This document shows positions 53,835 through 63,002 of a DNA stretch of 64,000 nt, one piece after another. Each line of letters starts with the position of its first letter. The first letter of the stretch is position 1. Source of the DNA: JAGVGT01 sp963807225 (GTDB taxonomy: Bacteria > Desulfobacterota > Desulfobulbia > Desulfobulbales > JAGXFP01); NCBI GenBank assembly GCA_963807225.1, contig CAWEAD010000012.1, positions 186,001 through 250,000 of the forward strand, written 5' to 3'. The position numbers and the translations under genes were made by a program. The notes under the pieces are model-generated. The model was given only the letters and a program-made list of their open reading frames with translations, had not been told where the DNA came from and searched no databases.

Positions 53835-54291
53835 CCAGCCAGACGACCACAGCGAACCGGCAAAAGTAAGAAGATCAATCACGCCGCCGGTATTCCGCGC
53901 CTTCGACCGTCATCGGACGGCGGAAACCTTCCACCCCTCTGGCATTACTTGGCAATATCCGTTGCGGTGCGGTCGGCTGGGACTGAATAATAATCCGGTG
54001 AATAAATACTGAACTTTGAGCGGCTAAAGGGATACAATTTCAAAAAGATTACCTTGGGTAATTGCCGGGAATCCCGTTCTGTAGCTAAGCGTCCGAGACG
54101 GGGCAAACTCCCGATACAAAACGGTTGAACCCGGAAAACTCTAAGTCTTGAGGCGTGGATATGGTTTCACCCTTGAGATTATTTTTCAAACCTGCTCTGG
54201 AGATAATAAACCGGAACCGGGGAGATGTGATAATCTATAGCCGAACTGTCGAGGATCAGGCGATGTTGATCCTGAAGGAAAGGAGCAGAGC
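53835..54291. other. Intergenic leader of pgi-gnd with structured sequence
   Basis: About 457 bases without a gene. The part 54060-54150 holds several possible pairings (TTGCCGGGAATCCCG, GTCCGAGACGGGG, AACTCCCG), perhaps an RNA structure. It lies upstream of the pgi operon. I do not recognise a known riboswitch. Confidence 0.45.
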
Positions 54292-55959
54292 ATGAATAGA
54301 AAAATATCACCACTTACCAAAATCGCGGCCTGGCAGGCGCTCGAAGCCCATTATCCGAAAGTCAGGGAAAGGCATCTGCGGCAGCTGTTCGCGGAAGATC
54401 CCCAGCGCGGCGAGCGTTTTGCCACCGAGGCGGTCGGCATCTACTTTGACTATTCCAAACACCGGATCACCGACGAGACTCTCGGTCTCCTCGTGCAATT
54501 GGCAGAGGAGACCGGCCTGCGGGACCGCATCGATGCCATGTTCCGGGGCGACAGGATCAACACCACCGAGCAGCGGGCGGTTCTGCATGTGGCCTTGCGG
54601 GCCCCCAAGGGCCAAGCCCTGATCCTGGACGGCGAAGACGTGGTGCCGCAGGTCCACGGTGTGCTCGACAAGATGGCCGCCTTCTCCACCCGGGTGCGCA
54701 GCGGCGAGTGGCGGGGCCACACCGGCAAGGCGATCCGCAACGTCATCAATATCGGCATCGGCGGCTCCGACCTGGGGCCGGTGATGGCCTACGAAGCCTT
54801 GCGGCATTATAGTCGGCGCGATCTGAATTTCCGCTTCGTCTCCAATATCGACGGTACCGACTTCGCCGAGGCCACCCGTGACCTCGACGCCGCCGAGACC
54901 CTGTTCATCATCTCGTCGAAGACCTTTACCACTCTGGAGACCATGACCAACGCCCATACCGCCCGCGAGTGGGCGTTGGCGTCACTGCATGATCCCGCCG
55001 CCGTGGCCCGTCATTTCGTCGCGGTCTCGACCAACGGCGAGGGTGTGGCCAAGTTCGGCATCGACCCCGCCAATATGTTCGAGTTCTGGGATTGGGTCGG
55101 CGGGCGCTACTCGATGGATTCGGCCATTGGCCTCTCGACCATGCTTTCCATCGGCCCGGAAGAGTTCCGGGCCATGCTCGACGGGTTTCACCAGATGGAC
55201 GAACATTTCCGCACTGCCCCTTTCGAGCGTAACCTGCCGGTACTCATGGGCCTTCTGTCCCTCTGGTACAACAACTTCTTCGGGACCCAGACCGTGGCGG
55301 TCCTGCCCTATGAGCAATACCTGAAGCGCTTTCCGGCCTACCTCCAGCAGTTGACCATGGAGAGCAACGGCAAGCATGTCACCCTCGACGGCACGGAAGT
55401 CGGCTACCAGACCGGGCCGATCTATTGGGGTGAACCGGGAACCAACGGCCAGCATTCCTTCTACCAGCTGATTCACCAGGGAACCAAACTGATCCCCTGC
55501 GACTTCATCGGCTTCATGCAGCCGCTCAACCCCCTCGGCCGCCACCACGACCTGCTCCTGGCCAACGTCTTTGCCCAGGCCGAAGCGCTGGCCTTCGGCA
55601 AAACCCCGGAGGAGGTCAAAGCCGAGGGCACCCCGGCCGGGCTGGTCCCGCATCGGACCTTCAAGGGTAACCGGCCGTCCAGTACGATCCTGCTGGAAAA
55701 GTTGACTCCGGCGGCCCTGGGAAAACTGGTCGCTCTTTACGAACATAGTGTCTTCACCCAAGGGGCCATCTGGTCCATCGACTCTTTTGACCAATGGGGG
55801 GTCGAACTGGGTAAGGCGCTGGCCGTGCGCATCATCTCCGAACTGGAGGCCGGGACTGCGCCCCAACTCAAGCACGACAGCTCGACCAATTCCCTGATCC
55901 GGCGCTACCTGAAATTCAAGAAGCCGTCGATGAAGGCGGATTCAAAGGGAGATAAGTAA
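54292..55959 (+). CDS. pgi: Glucose-6-phosphate isomerase
   Basis: A 555-residue enzyme that interconverts glucose-6-phosphate and fructose-6-phosphate. Signatures include IGIGGSDLGPVMAYEAL near residue 153, the catalytic Glu region VGGRYSMDSAIGLSTM near 270, and GTKLIPCDFIGF near 398, with GAIWSIDSFDQWGVELGK near 489. AAAGGAG precedes ATG. It is two bases before gnd and feeds fructose-6-phosphate to phosphoketolase. Confidence 0.95.
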   Translation: MNRKISPLTKIAAWQALEAHYPKVRERHLRQLFAEDPQRGERFATEAVGIYFDYSKHRITDETLGLLVQLAEETGLRDRIDAMFRGDRINTTEQRAVLHVALRAPKGQALILDGEDVVPQVHGVLDKMAAFSTRVRSGEWRGHTGKAIRNVINIGIGGSDLGPVMAYEALRHYSRRDLNFRFVSNIDGTDFAEATRDLDAAETLFIISSKTFTTLETMTNAHTAREWALASLHDPAAVARHFVAVSTNGEGVAKFGIDPANMFEFWDWVGGRYSMDSAIGLSTMLSIGPEEFRAMLDGFHQMDEHFRTAPFERNLPVLMGLLSLWYNNFFGTQTVAVLPYEQYLKRFPAYLQQLTMESNGKHVTLDGTEVGYQTGPIYWGEPGTNGQHSFYQLIHQGTKLIPCDFIGFMQPLNPLGRHHDLLLANVFAQAEALAFGKTPEEVKAEGTPAGLVPHRTFKGNRPSSTILLEKLTPAALGKLVALYEHSVFTQGAIWSIDSFDQWGVELGKALAVRIISELEAGTAPQLKHDSSTNSLIRRYLKFKKPSMKADSKGDK

Positions 55960-55961
55960 CG

Positions 55962-57380
55962 ATGAACCAGCAAAAAGAAGGTTGTGAAATAGGGATGGTC
56001 GGCCTGGGGGTAATGGGGCGTAATTTGCTACTGAACATGGCTGACCACGGTTTCTCGGTGGCGGGCTATAACCGGCACCTGGATAAAGTCGAAGAGCTCC
56101 GTCGGGAAGCCAAGGGTCTGGATGTCCACGGCGCCGAAAGTATCAAGGAATTTATCGATTTGCTCCGGAAGCCGCGCGCGGTGATGATCCTGGTAACTGC
56201 CGGTCCGCCGGTGGATTCGGTCATCGACGAATTGTTGCTGCATCTGGAAAAGGGCGATCTGATCATCGATGCCGGCAATTCCCACTTTACGGACACCAAT
56301 CGGCGGGCCGAAAAACTGGCCGAAGAAGGGATCAATTTTCTCGGTATCGGGGTATCTGGCGGTGAAGAGGGCGCCCGTCTCGGGCCGAGCATCATGCCCG
56401 GCGGACCGCAAGAGGCCTACGAGCGCGTCCGCCCGGTGCTCGAAGCCGTGGCGGCCAGGGTGAACGGTGAACCATGCGTGGACTGGCTTGGCCCCGGGTC
56501 GGCCGGCCATTTCGTCAAGATGGTCCACAACGGTATCGAATACGCGGTGATGCAGCTCATCGCCGAAACCTACGACTTGATGAAGCGCGGTCTCGGTCTT
56601 ACCAACGATGAAATGCATGAAGTTTACAGCGCCTGGAACAGCGGGGAGTTGAACAGCTACCTGCTGGAAATCACCAGCCATATTTTCAGCCAGCAGGACG
56701 ATAAGACCGGTAAACGGCTGATCGATGAAATTCTTGGGATCGCCAGGCAGAAAGGCACCGGGATGTGGACCTCGCAAAGCGCCATGGAACTGCAGGTGCC
56801 GATCCCAACCATCGATCTGGCGGTAGCGATGCGGGATCTATCGATATTCGCGGATGAACGGCGGCAAGCCGGTCCTCTACTGGTGCGGCCCATCCGTCGT
56901 TTTGAAGGGGCCCGCAACGACTTCATCGGGGAACTGCGCGGAGCCCTTTTCTCGGCAATAGTCATCGCCTACGCCCAGGGCATGGCCATGCTGGCGGTGG
57001 CATCGGACAAGTACGACTATAAGCTGAATCTGGAAGCGGTAGCGCGCATCTGGCGCGGCGGTTGCATCATTCGCGCCTCACTGCTGGAGGCCATTCGAGA
57101 CGCCTTTAGCCGGAGACCGAACCTGGGCAATTTACTGCTTGATCCGGATCTGTCGAGGAAAGTCATGGCGCATCAGGAAAATCTGCGCAAGGTTGTCAGT
57201 CAAGCCTGTGAGAGCGGCATCCCCGCACCGGGCCTGATGGTGTCGCTGGCCTATCTCGACGGTTTCCGCAGTGCTTGGCTGCCGGCCAATCTGATTCAGG
57301 CCCAGCGCGATTATTTCGGCGCCCACACATATGAACGGGTCGACGCCGAAGGCACTTTTCACACCGAATGGGAGGAGTAG
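55962..57380 (+). CDS. gnd: 6-phosphogluconate dehydrogenase (decarboxylating)
   Basis: A 472-residue enzyme that makes ribulose-5-phosphate, CO2 and NAD(P)H from 6-phosphogluconate. The nucleotide fold is MVGLGVMGRNLLLNMADHG. The substrate motif is GVSGGEEGARLGPSIMPGG near residue 126, and the catalytic Lys is in HFVKMVHNGIEY near 180. Length fits the classical form. The NADP versus NAD preference was not determined. No zwf or pgl gene lies in the window to supply its substrate. Confidence 0.94.
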   Translation: MNQQKEGCEIGMVGLGVMGRNLLLNMADHGFSVAGYNRHLDKVEELRREAKGLDVHGAESIKEFIDLLRKPRAVMILVTAGPPVDSVIDELLLHLEKGDLIIDAGNSHFTDTNRRAEKLAEEGINFLGIGVSGGEEGARLGPSIMPGGPQEAYERVRPVLEAVAARVNGEPCVDWLGPGSAGHFVKMVHNGIEYAVMQLIAETYDLMKRGLGLTNDEMHEVYSAWNSGELNSYLLEITSHIFSQQDDKTGKRLIDEILGIARQKGTGMWTSQSAMELQVPIPTIDLAVAMRDLSIFADERRQAGPLLVRPIRRFEGARNDFIGELRGALFSAIVIAYAQGMAMLAVASDKYDYKLNLEAVARIWRGGCIIRASLLEAIRDAFSRRPNLGNLLLDPDLSRKVMAHQENLRKVVSQACESGIPAPGLMVSLAYLDGFRSAWLPANLIQAQRDYFGAHTYERVDAEGTFHTEWEE

Positions 57381-57801
57381 TTATCCATCTCCAACCTCAA
57401 TTTCGCCATGTTTGAAGTTCAGCTCCCGGGGTGGCACAGTCAGGGTTGTATCTTGGCGGCCCTTTAATAGTGTCCCGTTTGGTTAGTCCTGTGTAGTAAT
57501 TGCCGGACCTCGCGGCCCCTGGCTGCGTGGCCAAAAACTCAACATAGCGCTGCTCTGCCTTCGTTGAATTGCCGACTAACCGTTATTTCCATGTTGGAAT
57601 CGTTGTCTACACTCAATATCTTGAGGGTCCATCATATATTGCGGTCAAATAGATCCTCTTTGGCTCCTCATCTCTCTTTGGCCCTCAAAACTAAGCCCGC
57701 TTCAATATAGTCTTCTTGTAGATCTTCACGGTATGTCCTCCATTTGGCCTGACCATTGCGTATAACAGCCTAAGCGGGAAAAATTTAGCCGGCGGGATAT
57801 C
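57381..57801. other. Intergenic region without a supported gene
   Basis: About 420 bases after gnd. A minus-strand frame reading KAEQRYVEFLATQPGAARSG exists at roughly 57440-57590 but has no good start and no family I know. No terminator stands out. Confidence 0.4.
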
Positions 57802-57990
57802 ATGAACGAATATAAACGGATTCTCGTGACCAGCCGGATGATTAAGCCATCCGGCAAGGCGATTCGAATCGGGGTTTCACTGATAAAAACAATTTATGTA
57901 AAAGCCCCGTTTATTCCCACTGGACTCAATCTTGGTGACCCCGAAGAACGTGGTCCGAGCTGGCAACAGCCAAACGGTTGCCTTGACTAA
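57802..57990 (+). pseudogene. Truncated universal stress protein remnant
   Basis: A 62-residue frame whose first 28 residues (YKRILVTSRMIKPSGKAIRIGVSL) match the N-terminal strand and helix of the UspA fold; full Usp proteins have about 140-150 residues. The remainder (KAPFIPTGLNLGDPEERG) does not continue the fold well, so the gene is truncated or rearranged. Confidence 0.45.
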
Positions 57991-58131
57991 TAAACGAAAA
58001 GCGTAGGAAGATAATATTGCGGTCAATCCCGGGATCGGAACGTGCTGACACCAGACCTTGTCTTGACTAAGAAATTACCCGGTTACCAATGTCTCTGGCG
58101 CTCCTGCACTGACATTTGCTGAGGGCGATCC

Positions 58132-59469
58132 ATGCATAAGTTGAAACAACTCTGGATCAATATGCGGTCGAGTTTTTGGTTTATGCCGTCGCTGATTGTC
58201 GCGGTCAGCATAGCCTTCGCGGCGGTATTGATCGAAACCGATTCCCTGGGGAGCGACCGCTGGCTGGCCCGGTGGCCGCGGCTGTTCGGGGCCGGCCCGT
58301 CAGGCGCGCGCGGCATGTTGTCGACGATTGCCGGGTCGATGATGTCCGTGGTCGGCGTCACCTTCTCCATGACTCTGGTGGCTCTGTCCCTGGCTGCCAG
58401 CCAATACACCTCGCGGATCCTGCGAAATTTCATGCGCAGCCGGGTGACCCAGATTTCGCTCGGTCTCTTCGCCGGTATTTTCTCCTATTGCCTGATCGTC
58501 TTGCGCACCATTCGCGAAGGCTCCCAGACTGAATTTGTTCCCAACCTGGCGGTGTTCTTCGGGTTTGTTCTGGCGCTCGGAGGAGTTGGCGTCCTGATCT
58601 TCTTTATTCATCATATCGCCTCCTCGATTCAGGCCTCCAGCATCATCGCCTCGGTCGCTCAGGAGACCATCGTGGCCATTGATCTGCTTTATCCGGAAGA
58701 ATCGGCAACGAAAACTGTTGAAGATGAAGAGCAACCACTTCCGGAAGGATTGAACTGGCAAGAAGTTCGGGCTGAGAAAAGCGGTTACATCCAGAGCGTT
58801 GATAATAATGCGCTCCTGGGACTGGCGCTGGAGCGCCGGACTATTATCCGGATGGAGCGCGGCATCGGCGAGTTCGTGGTCCAAAATACCCTGCTGGCCT
58901 CGCTCACCCTGAAAGACGAACCCGATCAAGAGATGATCGCTGCCATTAATGGCGCTTTCATTGTCAGTAATTACCGCACGGTGGAACAGGACCCGTCTTT
59001 CGGGATCCGGCAGATCGTTGATGTGGCCTTGAAAGCGCTTTCGCCCGGCGTCAACGACACTTCGACGGCTGTGATGTGCGTGGATTATTTGACCGCCATT
59101 CTTACCCGCCTGGCTCCCCGGCAATTCCCCCCCGCCCGTCGCTACGAAGGTGGAGAGCTGCGGGTGATCGCCATCGCTCCCCCTTTTTCAAACCTGCTGG
59201 GCGAAGCCTTCGACCAGATCCGGAGAAGTGGTGAGGGCAATATCGCCATTCTCGAAAGAATGCTCGGTGCTTTACAGACCATCGCCAGTCGGACGGTTAA
59301 CCCGCAACGTCGTGATGCGATTCGTGACCAGGTAAGGTGGATTGCCGAGTTGGCCGGGCGCACCATAAAATCCGCGCATGATCACGCCGGGATCGAAAGA
59401 CGGCTGAAGCACGTTTACGAGGCTCTCGAATCCGAAGTGGCTTTGGATGCAGAGGCGGAGAAGGAATAA
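58132..59469 (+). CDS. DUF2254 family membrane protein
   Basis: A 445-residue protein with four hydrophobic segments in the first 170 residues (FWFMPSLIVAVSIAFAAVLI; SMMSVVGVTFSMTLVALSLA; GLFAGIFSYCLIVLRTI; LAVFFGFVLALGGVGVLIFF) and a soluble domain after about 190 that includes IVDVALKALSPGVNDTSTA. The pattern is that of DUF2254 proteins, whose role is unknown. It stands immediately before the N-ATPase operon; the stop is 22 bases before the atpD start. Confidence 0.85.
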   Translation: MHKLKQLWINMRSSFWFMPSLIVAVSIAFAAVLIETDSLGSDRWLARWPRLFGAGPSGARGMLSTIAGSMMSVVGVTFSMTLVALSLAASQYTSRILRNFMRSRVTQISLGLFAGIFSYCLIVLRTIREGSQTEFVPNLAVFFGFVLALGGVGVLIFFIHHIASSIQASSIIASVAQETIVAIDLLYPEESATKTVEDEEQPLPEGLNWQEVRAEKSGYIQSVDNNALLGLALERRTIIRMERGIGEFVVQNTLLASLTLKDEPDQEMIAAINGAFIVSNYRTVEQDPSFGIRQIVDVALKALSPGVNDTSTAVMCVDYLTAILTRLAPRQFPPARRYEGGELRVIAIAPPFSNLLGEAFDQIRRSGEGNIAILERMLGALQTIASRTVNPQRRDAIRDQVRWIAELAGRTIKSAHDHAGIERRLKHVYEALESEVALDAEAEKE

Positions 59470-59491
59470 TTCGGTGATCTCGAATCGAGGC

Positions 59492-60991
59492 ATGGGGAAA
59501 CAAACCAGTTCAGTGAACGTCGGCACGGTGGTTTCAGTGCGCGGAAGTGTCGTTGATATCCGCTTCGAGGGGCAACTGCCGCCGATCAACTCGTTGCTGC
59601 GGGCGGGGAAGGGCGGCGCCATCGTCATCGAGGTGCAGGCTCAGCATGATGCGCATCACGTGCGGGCAATCGCCTTGACCCCCACCCAGGGTCTTGCTCG
59701 CGACATGGCGGTAACCGACAGCGGCGCCCCTTTGCAGGCGCCGGTCGGTAAAGGCATTCTCTCACGGATGTTCGACGTTTTCGGGAACACCATCGACCGC
59801 GAAGGGGCCTTGGCCGACGTGCAATGGCGTTCCGTGCATAGCGCCCCACCGCCGTTGGCCCGGCGCTCCACCCAGTCGGAAATCTTTGCTACCGGCATCA
59901 AGGTTATCGATGTGCTGATGCCGCTGGAGCGCGGTGGCAAGGCGGGACTGTTCGGCGGCGCCGGTGTGGGCAAAACGGTGCTGCTCACCGAGATGATTCA
60001 CAACATGGTCGGGCAGCAGGAAGGAGTCAGTATCTTTTGCGGCATCGGCGAACGCTGCCGGGAAGGGGAGGAGCTCTACCGCGATATGAATGCTGCCGGG
60101 GTGCTGCCGAACATGGTGATGGTCTTCGGCCAGATGAATGAGCCTCCCGGCGCCCGTTTTCGCGTCGGCCACGCGGCGCTGACCATGGCCGAATATTTTC
60201 GTGACGACGAACATCGGGATGTGCTGCTGCTGGTCGATAACATATTCCGTTTCATTCAGGCCGGCATGGAGGTTTCCGGCTTGATGGGGCAGATGCCGTC
60301 ACGTCTGGGTTATCAACCGACCATGGGCACCGAGCTGTCGGGCTTCGAGGAACGCATCGCCAATACAGATACCGGCGCCATCACCTCGATCCAGGCGGTG
60401 TACGTTCCTGCCGACGATTTCACCGATCCGGCGGCGGTGCATACCTTCTCGCATCTTTCCGCCTCGATCGTGCTTTCGCGCAAGCGGGCCAGCGAAGGTT
60501 TTTATCCGGCCATCGACCCGCTCCAGTCCAACTCCAAGATGGCCACGCCGGGCATTGTCGGTACCCGCCATTATGAGTTGGCCCAGGAAATTCGGCGAAC
60601 GCTGGCACAATACGCGGAACTCAAGGACATCATCGCCATGCTTGGCCTGGAACAGCTTTCCGCCGAGGATCGCCAGGTAGTCGCCCGAGCCCGACAACTG
60701 GAGCGTTTTCTCACCCAGCCCTTTTTCACCACCGAGCAGTTCACCGGCCTGGCCGGCAAGATGGTCAGTCTTGAGGAAGCCCTGGACGGTTGCGAGCGTA
60801 TCTTGAATGATGAATTCAAGGACTACCCGGAGAGCGCGCTGTACATGATCGGCGCCATTGCCGAAGCGAAGGAAAGGCGGAAACCTGGCTCAGCCGTTCC
60901 CTCAACTCGGGAGAAGGGCAAGGATGGACCGGAGCCGGTGGCGAAACCCGGGCCGCCCGAACAGGATGGAGCTGACCCCGATGAATCTTAA
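59492..60991 (+). CDS. atpD: N-ATPase (Na+-type F-ATPase) subunit beta
   Basis: A catalytic beta subunit of about 499 residues with Walker A GGAGVGKTVLLTEM near residue 155, the Walker B block DVLLLVDNIFRF near 245 and the DELSEED-region equivalent LGLEQLSAEDRQ. The N-ATPase operon order is beta-first (atpD, C, Q, R, B, E, F, A), unlike the classical F-ATPase. The start at 59492 is preferred; 59447 is in frame but lies within the upstream gene. The Ser/Pro-rich tail is long. Confidence 0.93.
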   Translation: MGKQTSSVNVGTVVSVRGSVVDIRFEGQLPPINSLLRAGKGGAIVIEVQAQHDAHHVRAIALTPTQGLARDMAVTDSGAPLQAPVGKGILSRMFDVFGNTIDREGALADVQWRSVHSAPPPLARRSTQSEIFATGIKVIDVLMPLERGGKAGLFGGAGVGKTVLLTEMIHNMVGQQEGVSIFCGIGERCREGEELYRDMNAAGVLPNMVMVFGQMNEPPGARFRVGHAALTMAEYFRDDEHRDVLLLVDNIFRFIQAGMEVSGLMGQMPSRLGYQPTMGTELSGFEERIANTDTGAITSIQAVYVPADDFTDPAAVHTFSHLSASIVLSRKRASEGFYPAIDPLQSNSKMATPGIVGTRHYELAQEIRRTLAQYAELKDIIAMLGLEQLSAEDRQVVARARQLERFLTQPFFTTEQFTGLAGKMVSLEEALDGCERILNDEFKDYPESALYMIGAIAEAKERRKPGSAVPSTREKGKDGPEPVAKPGPPEQDGADPDES

Positions 60992-61370
60992 AATTCTCCT
61001 CCCCTTTAAAATCTTCGTCGAGAAGACCAAGGTGATGCGAATCGTCGCCGAGACCCAGGCCGGCGCCTTTGGGATCCTGCCCCATCGCCTCGACTGCGTC
61101 GCCGCCATCGCGCCGGGGATTCTGACCTACGAAAGTGCCGCTGAGGGGGAGGTCTACATCGCGGTCGATGAGGGGGTGTTGGTCAAGACCGGCCCGGTGG
61201 TAATGGTTTCCGTGCGTCGGGCGCTGGCGGGAGGGGATCTCAGCCGATTGCGCGATTTGGTGGAACAGGAGTTTATGGCCCTGGACGCGCGCGAGAAAAG
61301 TGTGCGTTCGGTGATGGCGAAAATGGAAGCCGGATTTCTGCGGCGTTTTGCGGCTTTTCAACATGAATGA
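60981..61370 (+). CDS. atpC: N-ATPase subunit epsilon
   Basis: A 129-residue central-stalk subunit that links rotation of the c-ring to the beta subunits. Its first half forms the epsilon beta-sandwich (NLKILLPFKIFVEKTKVMRIVA; GAFGILPHRLDCVA) and the second half the helical part. It overlaps atpD by 11 bases; GGAG lies upstream of ATG 60981. Confidence 0.88.
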   Translation: MNLKILLPFKIFVEKTKVMRIVAETQAGAFGILPHRLDCVAAIAPGILTYESAAEGEVYIAVDEGVLVKTGPVVMVSVRRALAGGDLSRLRDLVEQEFMALDAREKSVRSVMAKMEAGFLRRFAAFQHE

Positions 61371-61701
61371 CGAGCCGACCGAAAAACCTCCGGGAAAAAC
61401 GCCACCCTTCGTCGGTCGGATCGGCGCCAAGGCGGCACGCAAGCTCAAGGCGCAGCGCAACCCGACGCCGGGGGTCTGGTTCGGCCTGGGCATGATGGGG
61501 CTGGTCGGCTGGTCGGTGGCCGTTCCGACCCTGCTCGGCGCGGCGCTGGGGCTCTGGCTGGACAAACACCATCCGGGCAAGCATGACTGGACCCTGGCGC
61601 TGTTGGTGGCCGGGCTGGTGATCGGTTGTTTGAACGCGTGGCGTTGGGTGGCCAGAGAAGAGCAGGCTATGCGGGAGGAAAAGGATGATAACGATGACTG
61701 A
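61363..61701 (+). CDS. atpQ: N-ATPase accessory protein AtpQ (AtpI-like)
   Basis: A 112-residue protein with two hydrophobic segments (VWFGLGMMGLVGWSVAVPTLL; WTLALLVAGLVIGCLNAW) and charged ends. It takes the AtpI/AtpQ position between atpC and atpR. AtpI-like proteins help c-ring assembly. It overlaps atpC by eight bases and atpR by 17. Confidence 0.8.
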   Translation: MNDEPTEKPPGKTPPFVGRIGAKAARKLKAQRNPTPGVWFGLGMMGLVGWSVAVPTLLGAALGLWLDKHHPGKHDWTLALLVAGLVIGCLNAWRWVAREEQAMREEKDDNDD

Positions 61702-62008
61702 AACGCTGCCGCTGCTGCTGGCCTGGCTGGCGGGTGGCGGACTCGGAACGTTCTTCTTTGGCGGACTTTGGTGGACGGTGCGCCGGACCGTATCGTCACC
61801 TCATCCGGGGCGCTGGTTGTTCGGCAGCCTGCTGCTGCGGCTGGGCCTGGTCCTGACCGGGTTTTACCTGGTCTCCGGCGACCATTGGCAGCGATTGCTG
61901 CTCTGTCTGCTGGGATTTGTCATGGCGCGTTTCATGGTACTGCGGCTGACCGGGTCGCCGGTCGCCCCCTGCAACTCCACAACCCAGGAAACCGGCCATG
62001 CGTCTTAG
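61685..62008 (+). CDS. atpR: N-ATPase accessory protein AtpR
   Basis: A 107-residue protein with three hydrophobic segments (LPLLLAWLAGGGLGTFFFGGL; WLFGSLLLRLGLVLTGFYLV; RLLLCLLGFVMARFMV). The position between atpQ and atpB and the R in LLLRLGL within a membrane helix fit AtpR of N-ATPases. Its role is assembly or stability; the exact function is unknown. It overlaps atpQ by 17 bases and atpB by 11. Confidence 0.8.
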   Translation: MITMTETLPLLLAWLAGGGLGTFFFGGLWWTVRRTVSSPHPGRWLFGSLLLRLGLVLTGFYLVSGDHWQRLLLCLLGFVMARFMVLRLTGSPVAPCNSTTQETGHAS

Positions 62009-62693
62009 CCCCGATGAGATCATTTTCTGGCAATTCGGCATGGTCAAACTGAACGCCACCATCGTCTTCACCTGGGGATTGATGTTCCTGCTGGCCGTCG
62101 GTGCCAAACTGATCACCCGCAAACTTTCCCCGGACCTGCAACGTTCCCGCTGGCAAAATCTTCTGGAGATAGTGGTCACGGCCATCGAGAAACAAATTGT
62201 CGAGGTAGGGCTGAACCAGCCGCGCCGCTATCTCGGCTTTCTGGGTACCCTTTTTCTGTTTGTCGCCGCCGCCAGCCTCTGCACCATCATTCCCGGCTAC
62301 GAACCGCCAACCGGTTCGCTCTCGACCACCACGGCCCTGGCGTTGTGCGTGTTTTTCGCCGTGCCGTTCTTCGGCATCGTGGAACAGGGGATGGGCGGTT
62401 ATCTCAAGTCATACGCGGAGCCGACCCTGATCATGTTGCCGTTCAACATCGTCAGCGAACTTTCACGCACTCTGGCCCTGGCCATCCGCTTGTTCGGCAA
62501 CATGATGAGCGGGGTGATGATCCTCGGGATTCTGCTGTCCATTACCCCCTTCCTCTTTCCCATTGTCATGACGGTGCTCGGCCTGCTCACCGGTATGGTG
62601 CAGGCCTATATCTTCAGTATCCTGGCAGCGGTGTATATCGCGGCCGCCACCCGCGTCCGTCAACCGAAATCCGTAGCGGGGCTCAACCCGTGA
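61998..62693 (+). CDS. atpB: N-ATPase subunit a
   Basis: A 231-residue membrane subunit that forms the ion path against the c-ring. The essential Arg lies in ELSRTLALAIRLFGNMMSG near residue 163. About five hydrophobic helices are seen. It overlaps atpR by 11 bases. Confidence 0.92.
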   Translation: MRLSPDEIIFWQFGMVKLNATIVFTWGLMFLLAVGAKLITRKLSPDLQRSRWQNLLEIVVTAIEKQIVEVGLNQPRRYLGFLGTLFLFVAAASLCTIIPGYEPPTGSLSTTTALALCVFFAVPFFGIVEQGMGGYLKSYAEPTLIMLPFNIVSELSRTLALAIRLFGNMMSGVMILGILLSITPFLFPIVMTVLGLLTGMVQAYIFSILAAVYIAAATRVRQPKSVAGLNP

Positions 62694-62717
62694 AGCAACC
62701 AAGGCAAAGGAGACATC

Positions 62718-62999
62718 ATGGATAGTCTGACCATCATCGCGGTGGCATCAATTGTCATTGCCGGCCTCACCACCGGCTTCGGCTGTCTGGGGCCGGCGCT
62801 GGCGGAAGGACGGGCGGTCGCGACGGCGCTCACTTCGCTGGCCCAGCAGCCCGATGCCTCGGCCACCATCACCCGGACCCTGTTTGTCGGTTTGGCGATG
62901 ATCGAGTCCATGGCCATCTACTGTTTCGTGGTCTCGATGATCCTCATTTTCGCCAATCCCTTCTGGAATTTCGTTATCGCCCAAACCGCGGGGAAGTGA
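62718..62999 (+). CDS. atpE: N-ATPase subunit c (predicted Na+-binding)
   Basis: A 93-residue two-helix proteolipid. The ion-binding Glu is in MIESMAIY on helix 2 and is followed by Ser, with a Tyr five residues after the Glu, as in Na+-type c-rings. On helix 1 the position equivalent to the Gln32 of Ilyobacter tartaricus is Glu (ALAEGRAV). This two-carboxylate arrangement suits Na+ binding, although coupling to H+ is not excluded. Confidence 0.92.
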   Translation: MDSLTIIAVASIVIAGLTTGFGCLGPALAEGRAVATALTSLAQQPDASATITRTLFVGLAMIESMAIYCFVVSMILIFANPFWNFVIAQTAGK

Positions 63000-63002
63000 T
63001 CC

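Noticed and set aside
54035..54160. Group I intron
   Set aside because: Only one short motif resembles the P element; Q, R and S elements and flanking exons are not seen.
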